NCBI RefSeq assembly: GCF_016342405.1
Contig: NZ_JAEINN010000008.1
Span: forward strand, 1-64,000
Origin: Maridesulfovibrio ferrireducens
GTDB taxonomy: Bacteria; Desulfobacterota; Desulfovibrionia; Desulfovibrionales; Desulfovibrionaceae
Direction of reading: 5' to 3'
Length of the DNA stretch: 64,000 nucleotides
Shown here: positions 17,071 to 26,085 of the stretch, in pieces
Numbering within the stretch: position 1 is the stretch's first letter
Layout: the number at the start of each line of letters is the position of its first letter
Notes under the pieces: generated by a model
Database searches by the model: none
The model's input: the letters and a program-made list of their open reading frames with translations, nothing else
Told to the model about the DNA's origin: nothing
Program-made: the position numbers and the translations under genes

Positions 17071-17850
17071 ATGGTAAAATGTGACTTTTCTTCTGCCGGG
17101 AATGTAAGTGTCGGCAGCCGTATTTATTTAGGCTGCGGTGATCATTTTCCTCAGGGATGTCCCTTTGTGAAGGTTTCAAATGAAGCTCGAAAGTTGCGGG
17201 CAGGGATGAAACTGGTCAGCGAAGGGTGCGATCTGCTCAGGATTATTTCCGTTTCATGGGCGGACCAAGTGCCGGGAGCTAAGACATGGGTTGCCGAAGT
17301 TCTTGACGTTCTTCCTGATACAGGAAATCTAAATTTAAAAATTGAGAAGATAGGTTATTCTGTTGCCTATGTGACTCTTAGCGATAAAGGTGCTGCGGGA
17401 CAAAGAGAAGATAGGGGCGGACCGCTGATCGCAGAAATTATCAGTGATTCTTTGCCCGTATCTGCTGTGCACGGGTTTCTTATTCCGGATGAGTATGGAG
17501 ATTTAAAATCACTTCTTATGCATCTGGCGTACACAAGCAGATTTGATCTTATCATCACTACGGGAGGGACAGGTGTCGGCCCACGAGATATTTCTCCTGA
17601 AGCAACTCTTGCGGTCATTGAAAAGAGATTGCCCGGTTTTGAGAGAGCTATAACTGCAACAGGTCTTGCTAAAACACCGCATTCCATGATTTCCAGAGGG
17701 GTTGCAGGTACGCTTGGGGACTCCATTATAATAAATGTGCCGGGTAGTCCTAAGGCTGTTAAAGAGAGCTTAGAGGCCATTATCCCAGCCCTTAAACACG
17801 CAATTGATAAGTTGCAGGGTGATATCTCTGATTGTGCAAACATTGCATAG
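17071..17850 (+). CDS. MogA/MoaB-type molybdopterin adenylyltransferase with N-terminal extension
   Basis: 259 residues from the second ATG at 17071, spaced 7 bases from aaaaggag. The MoCF_biosynth domain covers about 100-255: AYVTLSDKGAAGQREDRGG at the start, TTGGTGVGPRDISPEAT (the molybdopterin-binding TGGTG and the downstream Asp) and the closing NVPGSPKAVKE. The family adenylates molybdopterin before metal insertion. The first 95 residues contain strands and Cys pairs (YLGCGDHFPQGCPF) and are not part of the usual 180-residue protein. Molybdenum or tungsten cofactor synthesis fits with moaE and moaC elsewhere in the window. Confidence 0.85.
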   Translation: MVKCDFSSAGNVSVGSRIYLGCGDHFPQGCPFVKVSNEARKLRAGMKLVSEGCDLLRIISVSWADQVPGAKTWVAEVLDVLPDTGNLNLKIEKIGYSVAYVTLSDKGAAGQREDRGGPLIAEIISDSLPVSAVHGFLIPDEYGDLKSLLMHLAYTSRFDLIITTGGTGVGPRDISPEATLAVIEKRLPGFERAITATGLAKTPHSMISRGVAGTLGDSIIINVPGSPKAVKESLEAIIPALKHAIDKLQGDISDCANIA

Positions 17851-17963
17851 TGTTTAATTACAAAATGTTTCTTGATTCCCTTGGCAGGAACCTCTATATA
17901 AAGTTTGATTTTGTTTTTTAGTCTTTTAAATAAAAATAACACGCATTGCTCAGGACGGATAGA

Positions 17964-19391
17964 ATGAAACGCAACATTTTTCTTTTGTTTACGTTAATCT
18001 TTTTACTTGCGGCGGCTACAGCTTCCTTTGCTCAGCAGCTTCAAGGTGAAGGTCAACTCGGGGAGGCTAAAGCTCCCGTCTCCATGGAACAAGCTACAGA
18101 ACAAGTTCCGCAGGCTGTTAGCAAGGAAGAGGAAACAGCTGATTTAACTCTTACTCTGGAAGAATGCGTTAATATGGGTCTTAAGCAGAATCCGACTATT
18201 ATCGCAGCGCGCAAACAACTCATGGCTTCCGAAAGCAGTGTTGAATCTCAGCGCGGTCAGTTCGGGGCAGGAATGAAGTTGAAATACGGATATACTCATT
18301 CAGGTGATCAGCCTAGATCCGGTGCTATGCCGACCGATTACCAGGATAAATGGGGACTCGGCATTAATGTCAGTCAGCCGATTTTCATGGGATTTGAATT
18401 GCTTTCAAAGTTCCAGAAAACAAAGCTTCAAAGAGAACAAAGTGATGCCAGCCTTTATAATGCAGAATTGATTCTGATTAGAAATATTCAGGAAGCATTT
18501 TTGACATTGTTGCAAGGACGGATGGAAGTAAAAAGTAATCAGGATTCTGTTGCACGACTTAAATCTCAGCTTGATGTTATTCAGGCTTTTTATCAGGTAG
18601 GACTAAGACCTAGGGTTGACGTTTTGCAGGCTGAAGTTGAACTTGCTACAGCTGAGCAGGACTTGCTTAAAGCTTCAAACTCCGTTGCTTCAAGGGTTGC
18701 AAGGTTGAATACGTTGCTTAATCTTCCACTTGAGAAAAAAGTTAATTATTCTGGAGAACTTACCTATCTGCCTTTCTCGATGACTCTGGATCAATGTATC
18801 ATTAAAGCTGACAAGGATCGTCCTGACCTGCGAATTGCTATGAAGGCGATTAAGATTTCAGAAGAAGATGTTACAATTTCCGAAAGTTCTTTTTATCCTA
18901 AACTTACTGCGGATTTCAATTACAACAGTGCTGGCGGAGATCCTTCCGTAAGCAAGAATAGATATAATTATAAAAACCGTTCTGATTCTTGGGACGTCGG
19001 CGCCAATGTTAATTGGGATTTCTTTAACTGGGGCGCAACCTACTACGATGTGCAGAGAGCTAGTGATAATGTAGACAAGATTAAGGCTGAGTATGACAAT
19101 ACAAGACTTGAAGCTTCCTACGAAATCAAAGATCAGCTTTTGAGCCTGAAAGCCTCGGCTGACAGAATCGGTGTTGGTCGTAAATCTGTTGAAGCCGGTC
19201 GTGAAGGTTATAGAATGGCTATGGCCCGTTATCAGGCTCAGGTCAGCACAAACAACGAAGTTCTGAACGCTCAGTCCAGACTAAGTGCCAGTGAAGCCCA
19301 GCTTATTGAGGCGCTGGCCGACTATCAGGTTGCACTTGCAAGGCTGTTTGTTGCAATGGGAACTAAGAATCCTTCGCTTACAACTAATTAA
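17964..19391 (+). CDS. TolC-family outer membrane efflux protein
   Basis: 475 residues from the ATG at 17964 with a signal peptide ending ATASFAQQ. Two repeated OEP halves follow, each with long helices: LTLEECVNMGLKQNPTIIAARKQ opens the first and LDQCIIKADKDRPDLRIAMKAI the second. GVGRKSVEAGREGYRMAMARYQAQVSTNNEVLNAQ is the diagnostic closing helix. It would form the trimeric channel-tunnel for export. No inner-membrane pump or adaptor gene is adjacent. A terminator follows. Confidence 0.9.
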   Translation: MKRNIFLLFTLIFLLAAATASFAQQLQGEGQLGEAKAPVSMEQATEQVPQAVSKEEETADLTLTLEECVNMGLKQNPTIIAARKQLMASESSVESQRGQFGAGMKLKYGYTHSGDQPRSGAMPTDYQDKWGLGINVSQPIFMGFELLSKFQKTKLQREQSDASLYNAELILIRNIQEAFLTLLQGRMEVKSNQDSVARLKSQLDVIQAFYQVGLRPRVDVLQAEVELATAEQDLLKASNSVASRVARLNTLLNLPLEKKVNYSGELTYLPFSMTLDQCIIKADKDRPDLRIAMKAIKISEEDVTISESSFYPKLTADFNYNSAGGDPSVSKNRYNYKNRSDSWDVGANVNWDFFNWGATYYDVQRASDNVDKIKAEYDNTRLEASYEIKDQLLSLKASADRIGVGRKSVEAGREGYRMAMARYQAQVSTNNEVLNAQSRLSASEAQLIEALADYQVALARLFVAMGTKNPSLTTN

Positions 19392-19410
19392 GAAAAAAAC
19401 ATGTTATTCT

Positions 19411-19446
19411 AAAGCCGGCTTCCGTTATGGAATCCGGCTTTTTTTA
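19411..19446 (+). terminator. Rho-independent terminator after the TolC gene
   Basis: An 11-bp stem (agccggcttcc and ggaatccggct, about 19412-19439, with a 1-base bulge) is followed by a 9-base T-rich run. Confidence 0.85.
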
Positions 19447-19459
19447 TTAAGGGGGCGCC

Positions 19460-19690
19460 ATGGGTGGGGGGAGAAGACTTTCATCAGACTTGGGAAGTAT
19501 TAATAATACTGCTAAGTCAGGGATGATTTGTAAAGATTGCGGCGGAGAACTATATACGCGTCGGGGTTGAACCGGAGTTTCTTTATGTTGCAGGTCTTGC
19601 GGCAAACGGTATAGTGTTGCGGAATATGCGAAGTTTATTGATGATGACTTCGAAGAACAAATGGCTAATGTTTCGATGAACAGATTATAA
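19460..19690 (+). CDS. Dual-CXXC small selenoprotein (in-frame TGA read as Sec)
   Basis: 76 codons from ATG 19460 (preceded by aaggggg) to TAA 19688-19690, with one in-frame TGA at 19568-19570, codon 37. Before the TGA is MICKDCGGELYTRRG with a CxxC pair; after it TGVSLCCRSCGKRYSVAEYAKFIDDD with a second CxxC; both sides read as one protein. This matches the known dual CXXC motif small (seleno)protein family of Desulfovibrio and relatives, in which the TGA site is Cys or Sec. Directly after the TGA is a hairpin with a GGTCT loop, like the fdhF SECIS. A shorter start at ATG 19523 (MICK) would fit the family's usual N-terminus but has a poor binding site. Conventional gene calling would miss or truncate it. 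Function unknown, presumably redox or metal binding. Confidence 0.85.
19571..19610 (+). promoter_or_regulatory. Bacterial SECIS-like hairpin
   Basis: Immediately after the TGA, tgttgca (19586-19592) pairs with tgcggca (19598-19604), seven consecutive pairs, closing on the loop ggtct (19593-19597); accg (19571-19574) pairs with cggt (19607-19610) at the base. The ttgcaggtct core is identical to that of the E. coli fdhF SECIS, and the loop starts 22 bases after the TGA, inside the normal range for SelB recognition. Confidence 0.8.
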
Positions 19691-19699
19691 TGAGGATTT

Positions 19700-20638
19700 A
19701 TGACTTTAAAGCTTAAAAAGCCGATGATCATTTTTGTTCTTTGTTTTTTGTTTATGATTTGCGGTGTTGTTTGCAGTCTTGCTTCAAGCTCGGCAGATTA
19801 TGATGCTTGGGCGCCATTAAAGGACAGGCTGGTCAATGACGGGTTTAACAGAGAATATATAGATACGGTTTTTTCTGCCGGAACAATTAAATATGATTCT
19901 GGTATGATGACAAGAAAGATGAAAGTTCTGCTTCATCGCAGATTCGAGCCATCGGCTAAAAAAATAGCCCGTGAAAAAGAATATGATGATAGATATGTGG
20001 GACCGATTCTTCTCGCCGGAGCTTATTCATATCTGCGTGAAAATTTCGAAGTTCTTGTTAAAATAGATAAAAAGTACGGGGTGTCTCCCTCTGTTTTAGT
20101 CGCATTGCTGCTGGTTGAAACAAAACTTGGACATACCCTCGGCAATTCGCCTGCCTTTAGCAACCTTGCCAATATGGCTGCCAGTCCGGATCCTATGAAG
20201 TTTTTTGATGAGCTGGGGCATTCTGATCTTGGTCCTGAGGATATGGTATGGCTTAAAAAAAGAACTAAGCAGAAGGCTGATTGGGCTTATAAGGAGCTGT
20301 CAGCTCTTTTAAAATTTTCTTCCACTAATTCTCTTAATCCGTCGGAAATACCGGGGTCACCATACGGAGCTTTCGGTATCTGTCAGTTCATGCCGACGAC
20401 TGCAATCAGTTATGCTGTTGACGGGGATATGGATGGCCGGGTAGATTTGTTCAGTAAGGACGATGCCCTCGAAAGCATGGCAAATTTTTTGAAAAAGCAT
20501 GGTTGGAAAAGCTCGCTCAGCAAAAAGAAAAAACTAAAAGTTATCTATCGCTATAATCATTCAATGGTGTATGCCCGTACAATTTATGAAGTTGCTGTGC
20601 AACTGGATAGCATTCGGTCAACTTTCGGACCTGAATAA
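19700..20638 (+). CDS. mltB: Membrane-bound lytic murein transglycosylase B-like
   Basis: 312 residues. A signal segment (PMIIFVLCFLFMICGVVCSL) leads into an SLT_2 domain: the catalytic Glu lies in LLLVETKLGHTLGN, and GAFGICQFMPTTAISYAVDGDMDGRVDLF is the second family hallmark. It cleaves peptidoglycan glycan strands to 1,6-anhydro products in the periplasm. A Cys in the leader could allow lipidation but no clear lipobox is visible. It starts 9 bases after the selenoprotein stop, so the two are probably co-transcribed. Confidence 0.9.
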   Translation: MTLKLKKPMIIFVLCFLFMICGVVCSLASSSADYDAWAPLKDRLVNDGFNREYIDTVFSAGTIKYDSGMMTRKMKVLLHRRFEPSAKKIAREKEYDDRYVGPILLAGAYSYLRENFEVLVKIDKKYGVSPSVLVALLLVETKLGHTLGNSPAFSNLANMAASPDPMKFFDELGHSDLGPEDMVWLKKRTKQKADWAYKELSALLKFSSTNSLNPSEIPGSPYGAFGICQFMPTTAISYAVDGDMDGRVDLFSKDDALESMANFLKKHGWKSSLSKKKKLKVIYRYNHSMVYARTIYEVAVQLDSIRSTFGPE

Positions 20639-20659
20639 ATATTCTTATTTTAAAATGAG

Positions 20660-21775
20660 CTAAGAGTTCTTTGTAAGTGTTCCCTGATAAAGAGTCAGAG
20701 TGCGCTTTAAAAAGTCAGATCCTGAAAGCTGCGACATTGTTTTAGCGTGAGTTTCAAGTAATTCTTTTTTCATTTCAGGTCTGCTGATCACTTCTTTCAG
20801 TTTAAGCGCCATGGCGGAAACATTTTGTGGTTCAACCAGTGCTTCTTCGGGAAGCAGGTCCGGCATTACTCCGACTGAGGTAGATATTAGCGGGCGTTGG
20901 CAAGCCATAATTTCAAGAGCTGCCCTTGCGATGGTTTCGGACCAGAGTGAAGCAATCACACCAATATCAATCGCTGAAATACATGCTGAAATGTTCTCAC
21001 ACTTACCGCTTATTTCAGTAATGTCGGCAATGTTATTTTCATTTAACCATGAGTCTATTTCGTGTCTGCTCGTGGCCGTCGGAAAGCCCATCAGAAATAA
21101 TTTTATATTGTCGTTCTCAGAGTTTTGGCGAACTTTTGCAATCGCTTTTATGAGCTCATGCTGACCTTTTACTCTGTCGAATCTGCCAAGAAGGCCGACA
21201 ACAATTTGATCGTCGGTGAATCCGTACTTTTTGCGGATTTCATTTCTTCCTTGTTGATTGAACTTAAATTTATCAGTATCGACCCCGCCGTGTATGAGCC
21301 AGAGTCTATTTTCGGCTAATTCCATTTTTTTTAGAAAATGTTCAGCCATGCGTTTGTTTGTTACGACAACAGCGTCGGCAATATTTGAATGCAGATAGCG
21401 GTTAAGTATATCGTTTCGTGGAAGACGCTGGTCTCCGCGGGTTCTTACGAGTTTAAAGCCAAGACCTGCTTTCCTGAGAAATCCCCACCAGAAGAAAGCT
21501 TCTCCTCTGTGGCAGTTTACGATATCAGGTTTATGCTTGCGAACGAGAGAAAGAACTCTTGCGCATGCTTTGACAAGTTTTATAGGGTGCGTTGAATTCA
21601 AATCAATTGTTTCAACATTAAGTCCCATTTCGAGAGCTTTCTCTTCCGTTTCTGTATCAGGAACGGTGATGACAAGAACATCGTGCCCGGCGTCCTGCAG
21701 TAGTTTACTGAGGTATAGGGCGTACCATGAGGTTGCGTTGAACCATCGAACGTTTATGACTTGAAAAATTCGCAT
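20660..21775 (-). CDS. Family 4 glycosyltransferase
   Basis: 371 residues from the ATG at 21775 (MRIFQVINVRWFNATSWYALYLSKLL); a TTG 15 bases upstream is an alternative. GT-B layout: an N-terminal acceptor half with the HDVLVITVPD strand, and a C-terminal donor half with VGLLGRFDRVKGQHELIKAIA and the E-x7-E region SLWSETIARAALEIMACQRPLIST. It transfers a sugar from an NDP-sugar, probably in lipopolysaccharide or exopolysaccharide synthesis. No secretion signal. Confidence 0.9.
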   Translation of the reverse strand: MRIFQVINVRWFNATSWYALYLSKLLQDAGHDVLVITVPDTETEEKALEMGLNVETIDLNSTHPIKLVKACARVLSLVRKHKPDIVNCHRGEAFFWWGFLRKAGLGFKLVRTRGDQRLPRNDILNRYLHSNIADAVVVTNKRMAEHFLKKMELAENRLWLIHGGVDTDKFKFNQQGRNEIRKKYGFTDDQIVVGLLGRFDRVKGQHELIKAIAKVRQNSENDNIKLFLMGFPTATSRHEIDSWLNENNIADITEISGKCENISACISAIDIGVIASLWSETIARAALEIMACQRPLISTSVGVMPDLLPEEALVEPQNVSAMALKLKEVISRPEMKKELLETHAKTMSQLSGSDFLKRTLTLYQGTLTKNS

Positions 21776-21963
21776 GAAAGTAAATGACAATCCGTTAACT
21801 AAAGAGTCAAGTAAAAAGGGTCGATAAGCAATATTATAGGCAATTTATTATCCGTTAATAATGTTTATCGAACTATATCCGTCACAGGTCTTATATCGTT
21901 TCTTAATAGTATGTACACCTGACAATTTGAATTATAAAGATTTTTTTAAAAAAAGGTATGTGA

Positions 21964-22863
21964 ATGTCGGTTGATAAAAATAATTCGGTTCCTGAAATTT
22001 CTGTTATTATACCAACTTACAATAGGTCGGAACTGCTTTGCCGTGCTCTTCGTTCCGCTTTAGTACAGAGCTTCACTGATTTTGAGTGTTTGATAGTGAA
22101 TGATGGTTCGACGGATGATACGGTGCAGGTGCTTACAGAATTTACTGATGTGCGGATGAGAGTCTTGTTTCAAGAAAATAGAGGCGTTTCCGCAGCACGT
22201 AATTTTGCTATAAAGGAATCAAAAGGAAAGTATATAGCTTTGCTTGATTCTGACGATGAGTGGTTGCCTAAAAAACTTGAAATGCAGCTTGCATTTATGA
22301 AGTCTGAAGAATTAGATATAAGTCAGACTAATGAAATTTGGGTGCGCAATGAAAAGCGGGTGAATCAAAGTAAAAAATATGTGAAACCTGAAGGCATGTT
22401 TTTTGATAAGTCTCTTGAAACGTGTTTAATCAGCCCGTCATGTGCTATGTTCAGCAAGAAGTTTTGGGATAGCGTCGGCCCGTTTGATGAGAATATGCCT
22501 GCTTGTGAAGATTATGATCTTTGGATCAGGTCCGGGTTTAAATTTCCGGTCGGTCTGTTGGAAGATCGGTTGACCATTAAGTATGGAGGACGCCCCGATC
22601 AACTCACGAACAGTGTCGGCTGTTTTGATTTATACAGAATTTATTCTATTATAAAATTGCTGCACAGCAATGAGTTGAGTCTGGACGAGCTTGAACTGGC
22701 GAAAGTAGAATTGCAGCGCAAAGTTAGTTATTTTGTGGGCGGATGCAGGAAGCGCGGAAAGTTGGAGCAGGCTGAGAAGGTTGAACAAATGGTAAAAAAT
22801 GTTTTAGAAGGGCAGAGTGTAAGTCCAGCAGATATTCTTCCTGATCAAATAATATCTGTTTAA
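21964..22863 (+). CDS. Family 2 glycosyltransferase
   Basis: 299 residues. GT-A features: SVIIPTYNRSELLCRALRSAL at the N-terminus, NDGSTDDT, the DxD-type LLDSDDEWLPKKLEMQL at about 92-108, and ACEDYDLWIRSG for the acceptor/catalytic base. It transfers sugars to surface polysaccharide. It is divergent from the family 4 enzyme gene across 190 bases that hold no other gene, and is preceded by aaaaggtatgtga. Confidence 0.9.
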   Translation: MSVDKNNSVPEISVIIPTYNRSELLCRALRSALVQSFTDFECLIVNDGSTDDTVQVLTEFTDVRMRVLFQENRGVSAARNFAIKESKGKYIALLDSDDEWLPKKLEMQLAFMKSEELDISQTNEIWVRNEKRVNQSKKYVKPEGMFFDKSLETCLISPSCAMFSKKFWDSVGPFDENMPACEDYDLWIRSGFKFPVGLLEDRLTIKYGGRPDQLTNSVGCFDLYRIYSIIKLLHSNELSLDELELAKVELQRKVSYFVGGCRKRGKLEQAEKVEQMVKNVLEGQSVSPADILPDQIISV

Positions 22864-22872
22864 AGTAAGATT

Positions 22873-22927
22873 GCCCAAAAGAGACCCGTTTTTGCTTTGC
22901 AAAACACAAGTTATCGGATCTCTTTTG
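22873..22927. terminator. Possible bidirectional terminator
   Basis: A 12-bp stem with one mismatch (22877-22888 with 22915-22926) encloses a 26-base loop; it is A-rich on the left and ends in T on the right, between the convergent glycosyltransferase and moaE genes. Confidence 0.5.
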
Positions 22928-22937
22928 AACAATCAGT

Positions 22938-23300
22938 TTAGGCCATTATTTCTTTTTTGGTGAAAGCTTCGGATTTTACTCTGTCGAGCATTGTTGCAAG
23001 ACAGGCTTTAACATTTTCACGAATATCACCGGCAACGATAATGAAAAGAACATCATCGCCGGGTTTAAATGTTCCTTCATGTGCTTCGACGACAATTTTA
23101 TAGATACCCGGTGATTTTTCGTATTCAGCGCGGAGCTGTTCAATTTTTTCATGGTCAGCTTTGATTTCGATTCCGGAAACTTCCTCGCGTGAACCGCGGG
23201 ACCAGCCGCGGACAATTCCGTTGTGAACCAGAATCATTCCAACGTTTTTAGCAAATTCGGGGTCTTGTTTAAGTTCAGAAATTTTTTTCGAAATGTCCAT
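22938..23300 (-). CDS. moaE: MoaE-family molybdopterin synthase catalytic subunit
   Basis: 120 residues. The MoaE pattern is visible as GMILVHNGIVRGWSRG (family GA...G.VR), IKADHEKIEQLRAEYEK, and the second half IVVEAHEGTFKPGDDVLFIIVAGDIRENVKACLATMLDRVKSEAFTKKE. The subunit transfers sulfur from MoaD to precursor Z to form molybdopterin. The usual WKKE end is FTKKE, keeping the Lys. MoaD is not adjacent. Assignment rests on pattern and length; a divergent member. Confidence 0.85.
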   Translation of the reverse strand: MDISKKISELKQDPEFAKNVGMILVHNGIVRGWSRGSREEVSGIEIKADHEKIEQLRAEYEKSPGIYKIVVEAHEGTFKPGDDVLFIIVAGDIRENVKACLATMLDRVKSEAFTKKEIMA

Positions 23301-23330
23301 AATCTCTCCGGTGAGTAAGGAGTTATTGTT

Positions 23331-26003
23331 TTGTATCAGATTGCCAGCTTATTTGAAAATCTTCCCGTTGTCAGCCATTCTCGTATGGTTAATCGCGGTT
23401 ACGGCGTATGGATGGTGTGGGGAGGTACTCTCGACGACTCTGTTTCGCGTAGTATGAGTGATTTTGGCGGGATGCTCATGAAGGAAGGAACAAATCAGGC
23501 TTTCTGGTTCTTTTTCAGTGATGACGTATTCCGGGTGCTGGCGCGTTTGCAGATATGGTCAAAACTTAATCCAATGCCTGTCTTTACCCAGTTAATGCCG
23601 ACCACTTTGCTCGTAGATTATAATTTAAATCTTTCATTGAATGTTTCGGATGAATTTACGAATCAAGAGACTGCACTGCCTACTGAGTTTGAAGTATTGA
23701 TTCATCCACAGTTAAGTGCTGAGGTTAAGACTATTTCCGGTTTAAACCTTGAAGAGGAAAGATCTCCAAGTGGTCTATCAAAGTCGGGCTGGCTTAAATT
23801 AATACCTGATCAAGGGCTTGGGTATGAGTCTCTTCAGAGTTGGTATTTTATTTTAATTCCTGTGGGAAATCCTTCGGATAAGGCTTTTATCAAAGGATGG
23901 AGATCTTTTTTATCTGAAATACAAGTGTTGTTACAAAGACTCGGAGTTCAATATATTACTTCTGAAGTGCGGGTTATACTTCCTATTAAGTCTTTGTCTT
24001 TGCTTAGAACTTTTCTGAAAGATCTTTTGGTTCTTATAAACAGAGTCAGAAATCAGGAAGGAGAGGACATCAGTTACTGGCCATCTGTTATGGCTCTTGT
24101 TCCTCAGAAAGGGATGAGCTTTAATGAAGAAGTTGTACGAAAGGTTAATCTTGATTGGGATAAGCTTACTCCTGATTGCCCACATTTAAGATATCGGGAT
24201 GCCTACCTTCTTGGGAAGGATTTTGCTGTTAATGAAGTAAGATTCGGAAGTGAGCAGGAAAGCTTGGAAGGATGGTGTCATGTAAGCCTTAAAAAAGGTG
24301 TTGAAGATAGTGGGTCAGACTCTATTGAAGTGACTATCTCCCGTAGAGTCTCTATCGGTGAACATGACGATTGTTTTTATTGCGGGATGAAAAATCATAT
24401 TCCATCGGAGTGTCCGAGTAGAACATTGCAAGGAGTCGATCCAAATGTTTGGAAGCAGCTTGCAGCGATAGATAGTGAAAAATTTACGGAAGGTTTTCAG
24501 AATATTGATGTCGGTATGCAGGGTAAAGAAGATGTTGTTGCAGAATTTAAAAAAATTCTACAAGGCGGGAGCAGTTATGAAAATATAATCGGTAAAGCTC
24601 TTTTTTCCATCAATTCGGTCTCTCAGTTACGTACATTATATTTGGTCTGGCGTTCCCGGGGAAAAGAATGGCCTAACGGGATAACTGAGCAAGGCCCGGA
24701 AGAAGGGGAATTGATCTGGTCAGCTTTTGAATCATTAGTCAGCGGAGACTTAAACGATGCTGAAATTCTGGTAAAAAATGCTATGATTCGATTCAGTCGC
24801 GGTTATCAACCCCGAGCTTTAATGGGGTTTATTCAGCTGGAAATGAACGAGCCTGAGCAGGCAGAGTTTTATTGGCAGGAAGCTGAAAGGTTAAGCTTTT
24901 CTCCTTTGCAACAAGCTTATTTCATATACTTACAGGCTCGACTACAAGAAGTATCCGGTGAATTCGGGGCAGCAAGCACATCTTATAAAAAAGCTTTTGG
25001 TATTTGTTCTAACTGGCTGGAACCTCAATATCGCAGAGCAATCTGTATGGTTAAAATGGGTTTTTCAGAGCAGGCTGTTAGTTATTTTAAAGACATTATT
25101 TCGAAAGATCCTAATTATTTTAATAGAATAGTGATTGACCCTGAGCTCGACCGGGGTAGGTTGATTATTTTGCAATCTCTTGGAGAATTATGGGAAACAG
25201 CCGAGGCCGAGGCAAAACAAGTTGCCTCCGGGATTGATTCTCTTACCTCTGACATATCTCAATGGTTTGAGGAAGGTCATGAGTTCGCTGAGGATGCCGA
25301 AAAGTTTATGGAGAGAATGGGCCGCCTTGCTAAAATTAAAAATTATGTGGCTTTTAGGCATCTTATCTCCGGAGTTGAGACTCTTACCAGTGAAATTGAA
25401 AAAAGGGTTGAGTACGAAATTAAAGTTATTAATAAGAAAGTTGATTTTTTCAGAGAGCATCTTAAAGAAATTCGCGGAGAAGCGTCATGGTTTCCGTTCC
25501 CTAAATTGCTTACGGAATTTTATGCGGATTTTAATTATTGCGCTACAAAGATTTATTGGATCAAGTCACAGCATTTAAATGTGGCCGAAACTTTCAGAAA
25601 AACTCAGAAATATCTTCTTCAGATTGAAGATAGACTTAAAAAACTAAAAAACAGATTGGTTACTCTGCGAGTTGTGCGGGATTCAACTCTTTTCATCATG
25701 CTGCTTGGCAGGAATTTTATATGGCTTGAAGTTATTTTTTTAGGTCTGGCATTGCTTTGTATTCCTTTGCTTATTTATTATTCGACCAATGTTCAATCGA
25801 ACTTCCTAATTGATATGATTATTCGTCAGAAGTGGGAATTCCAGAAAGGAATGATCCTTATTTTGAGCATACTGGCTTTAGCATTGTCAGCTTTTAAAGC
25901 CGCTGTTGTCTTTGAAAAGCGGAAACGTGAGTTGTTTGCTTCCGGTGAAGACAAAAGGGGGGAAGACAAGAAAGGCAAAGATAAAAAAGGTAAGGGAAAG
26001 TAA
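23331..26003 (+). CDS. Large TPR protein with a CCHC zinc knuckle and two membrane helices
   Basis: 890 residues from a TTG start at 23331 with aaggag 8 bases upstream. The first 340 residues are mixed alpha/beta and unrecognised. Residues 348-361 (CFYCGMKNHIPSEC) match the CX2CX4HX4C zinc-knuckle pattern exactly. A TPR-like helical stretch follows (about 480-620; LMGFIQLEMNEPEQAEFYWQEAERL, YFIYLQARLQEVSGEFGAASTSYKKAF), then a long coiled region and two hydrophobic segments at about 795-825 and 845-865, with a Lys-rich tail. It is likely anchored in the cytoplasmic membrane with the N-terminal 790 residues in the cytoplasm. Function unknown. Confidence 0.75.
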   Translation: MYQIASLFENLPVVSHSRMVNRGYGVWMVWGGTLDDSVSRSMSDFGGMLMKEGTNQAFWFFFSDDVFRVLARLQIWSKLNPMPVFTQLMPTTLLVDYNLNLSLNVSDEFTNQETALPTEFEVLIHPQLSAEVKTISGLNLEEERSPSGLSKSGWLKLIPDQGLGYESLQSWYFILIPVGNPSDKAFIKGWRSFLSEIQVLLQRLGVQYITSEVRVILPIKSLSLLRTFLKDLLVLINRVRNQEGEDISYWPSVMALVPQKGMSFNEEVVRKVNLDWDKLTPDCPHLRYRDAYLLGKDFAVNEVRFGSEQESLEGWCHVSLKKGVEDSGSDSIEVTISRRVSIGEHDDCFYCGMKNHIPSECPSRTLQGVDPNVWKQLAAIDSEKFTEGFQNIDVGMQGKEDVVAEFKKILQGGSSYENIIGKALFSINSVSQLRTLYLVWRSRGKEWPNGITEQGPEEGELIWSAFESLVSGDLNDAEILVKNAMIRFSRGYQPRALMGFIQLEMNEPEQAEFYWQEAERLSFSPLQQAYFIYLQARLQEVSGEFGAASTSYKKAFGICSNWLEPQYRRAICMVKMGFSEQAVSYFKDIISKDPNYFNRIVIDPELDRGRLIILQSLGELWETAEAEAKQVASGIDSLTSDISQWFEEGHEFAEDAEKFMERMGRLAKIKNYVAFRHLISGVETLTSEIEKRVEYEIKVINKKVDFFREHLKEIRGEASWFPFPKLLTEFYADFNYCATKIYWIKSQHLNVAETFRKTQKYLLQIEDRLKKLKNRLVTLRVVRDSTLFIMLLGRNFIWLEVIFLGLALLCIPLLIYYSTNVQSNFLIDMIIRQKWEFQKGMILILSILALALSAFKAAVVFEKRKRELFASGEDKRGEDKKGKDKKGKGK

Positions 26004-26085
26004 GGAATTTAAACTGTTTTCAATGTTGGTATACTTGGTGCAAACCTATTGTTGAAATAATATTTTTTTGACAGAGGGAATAACC

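Noticed and set aside
19460-19690. Pseudogene with a nonsense mutation
   Set aside because: The TGA is the only interruption, coding continues with family-like cysteines on both sides, and a SECIS-like hairpin follows at the right distance.
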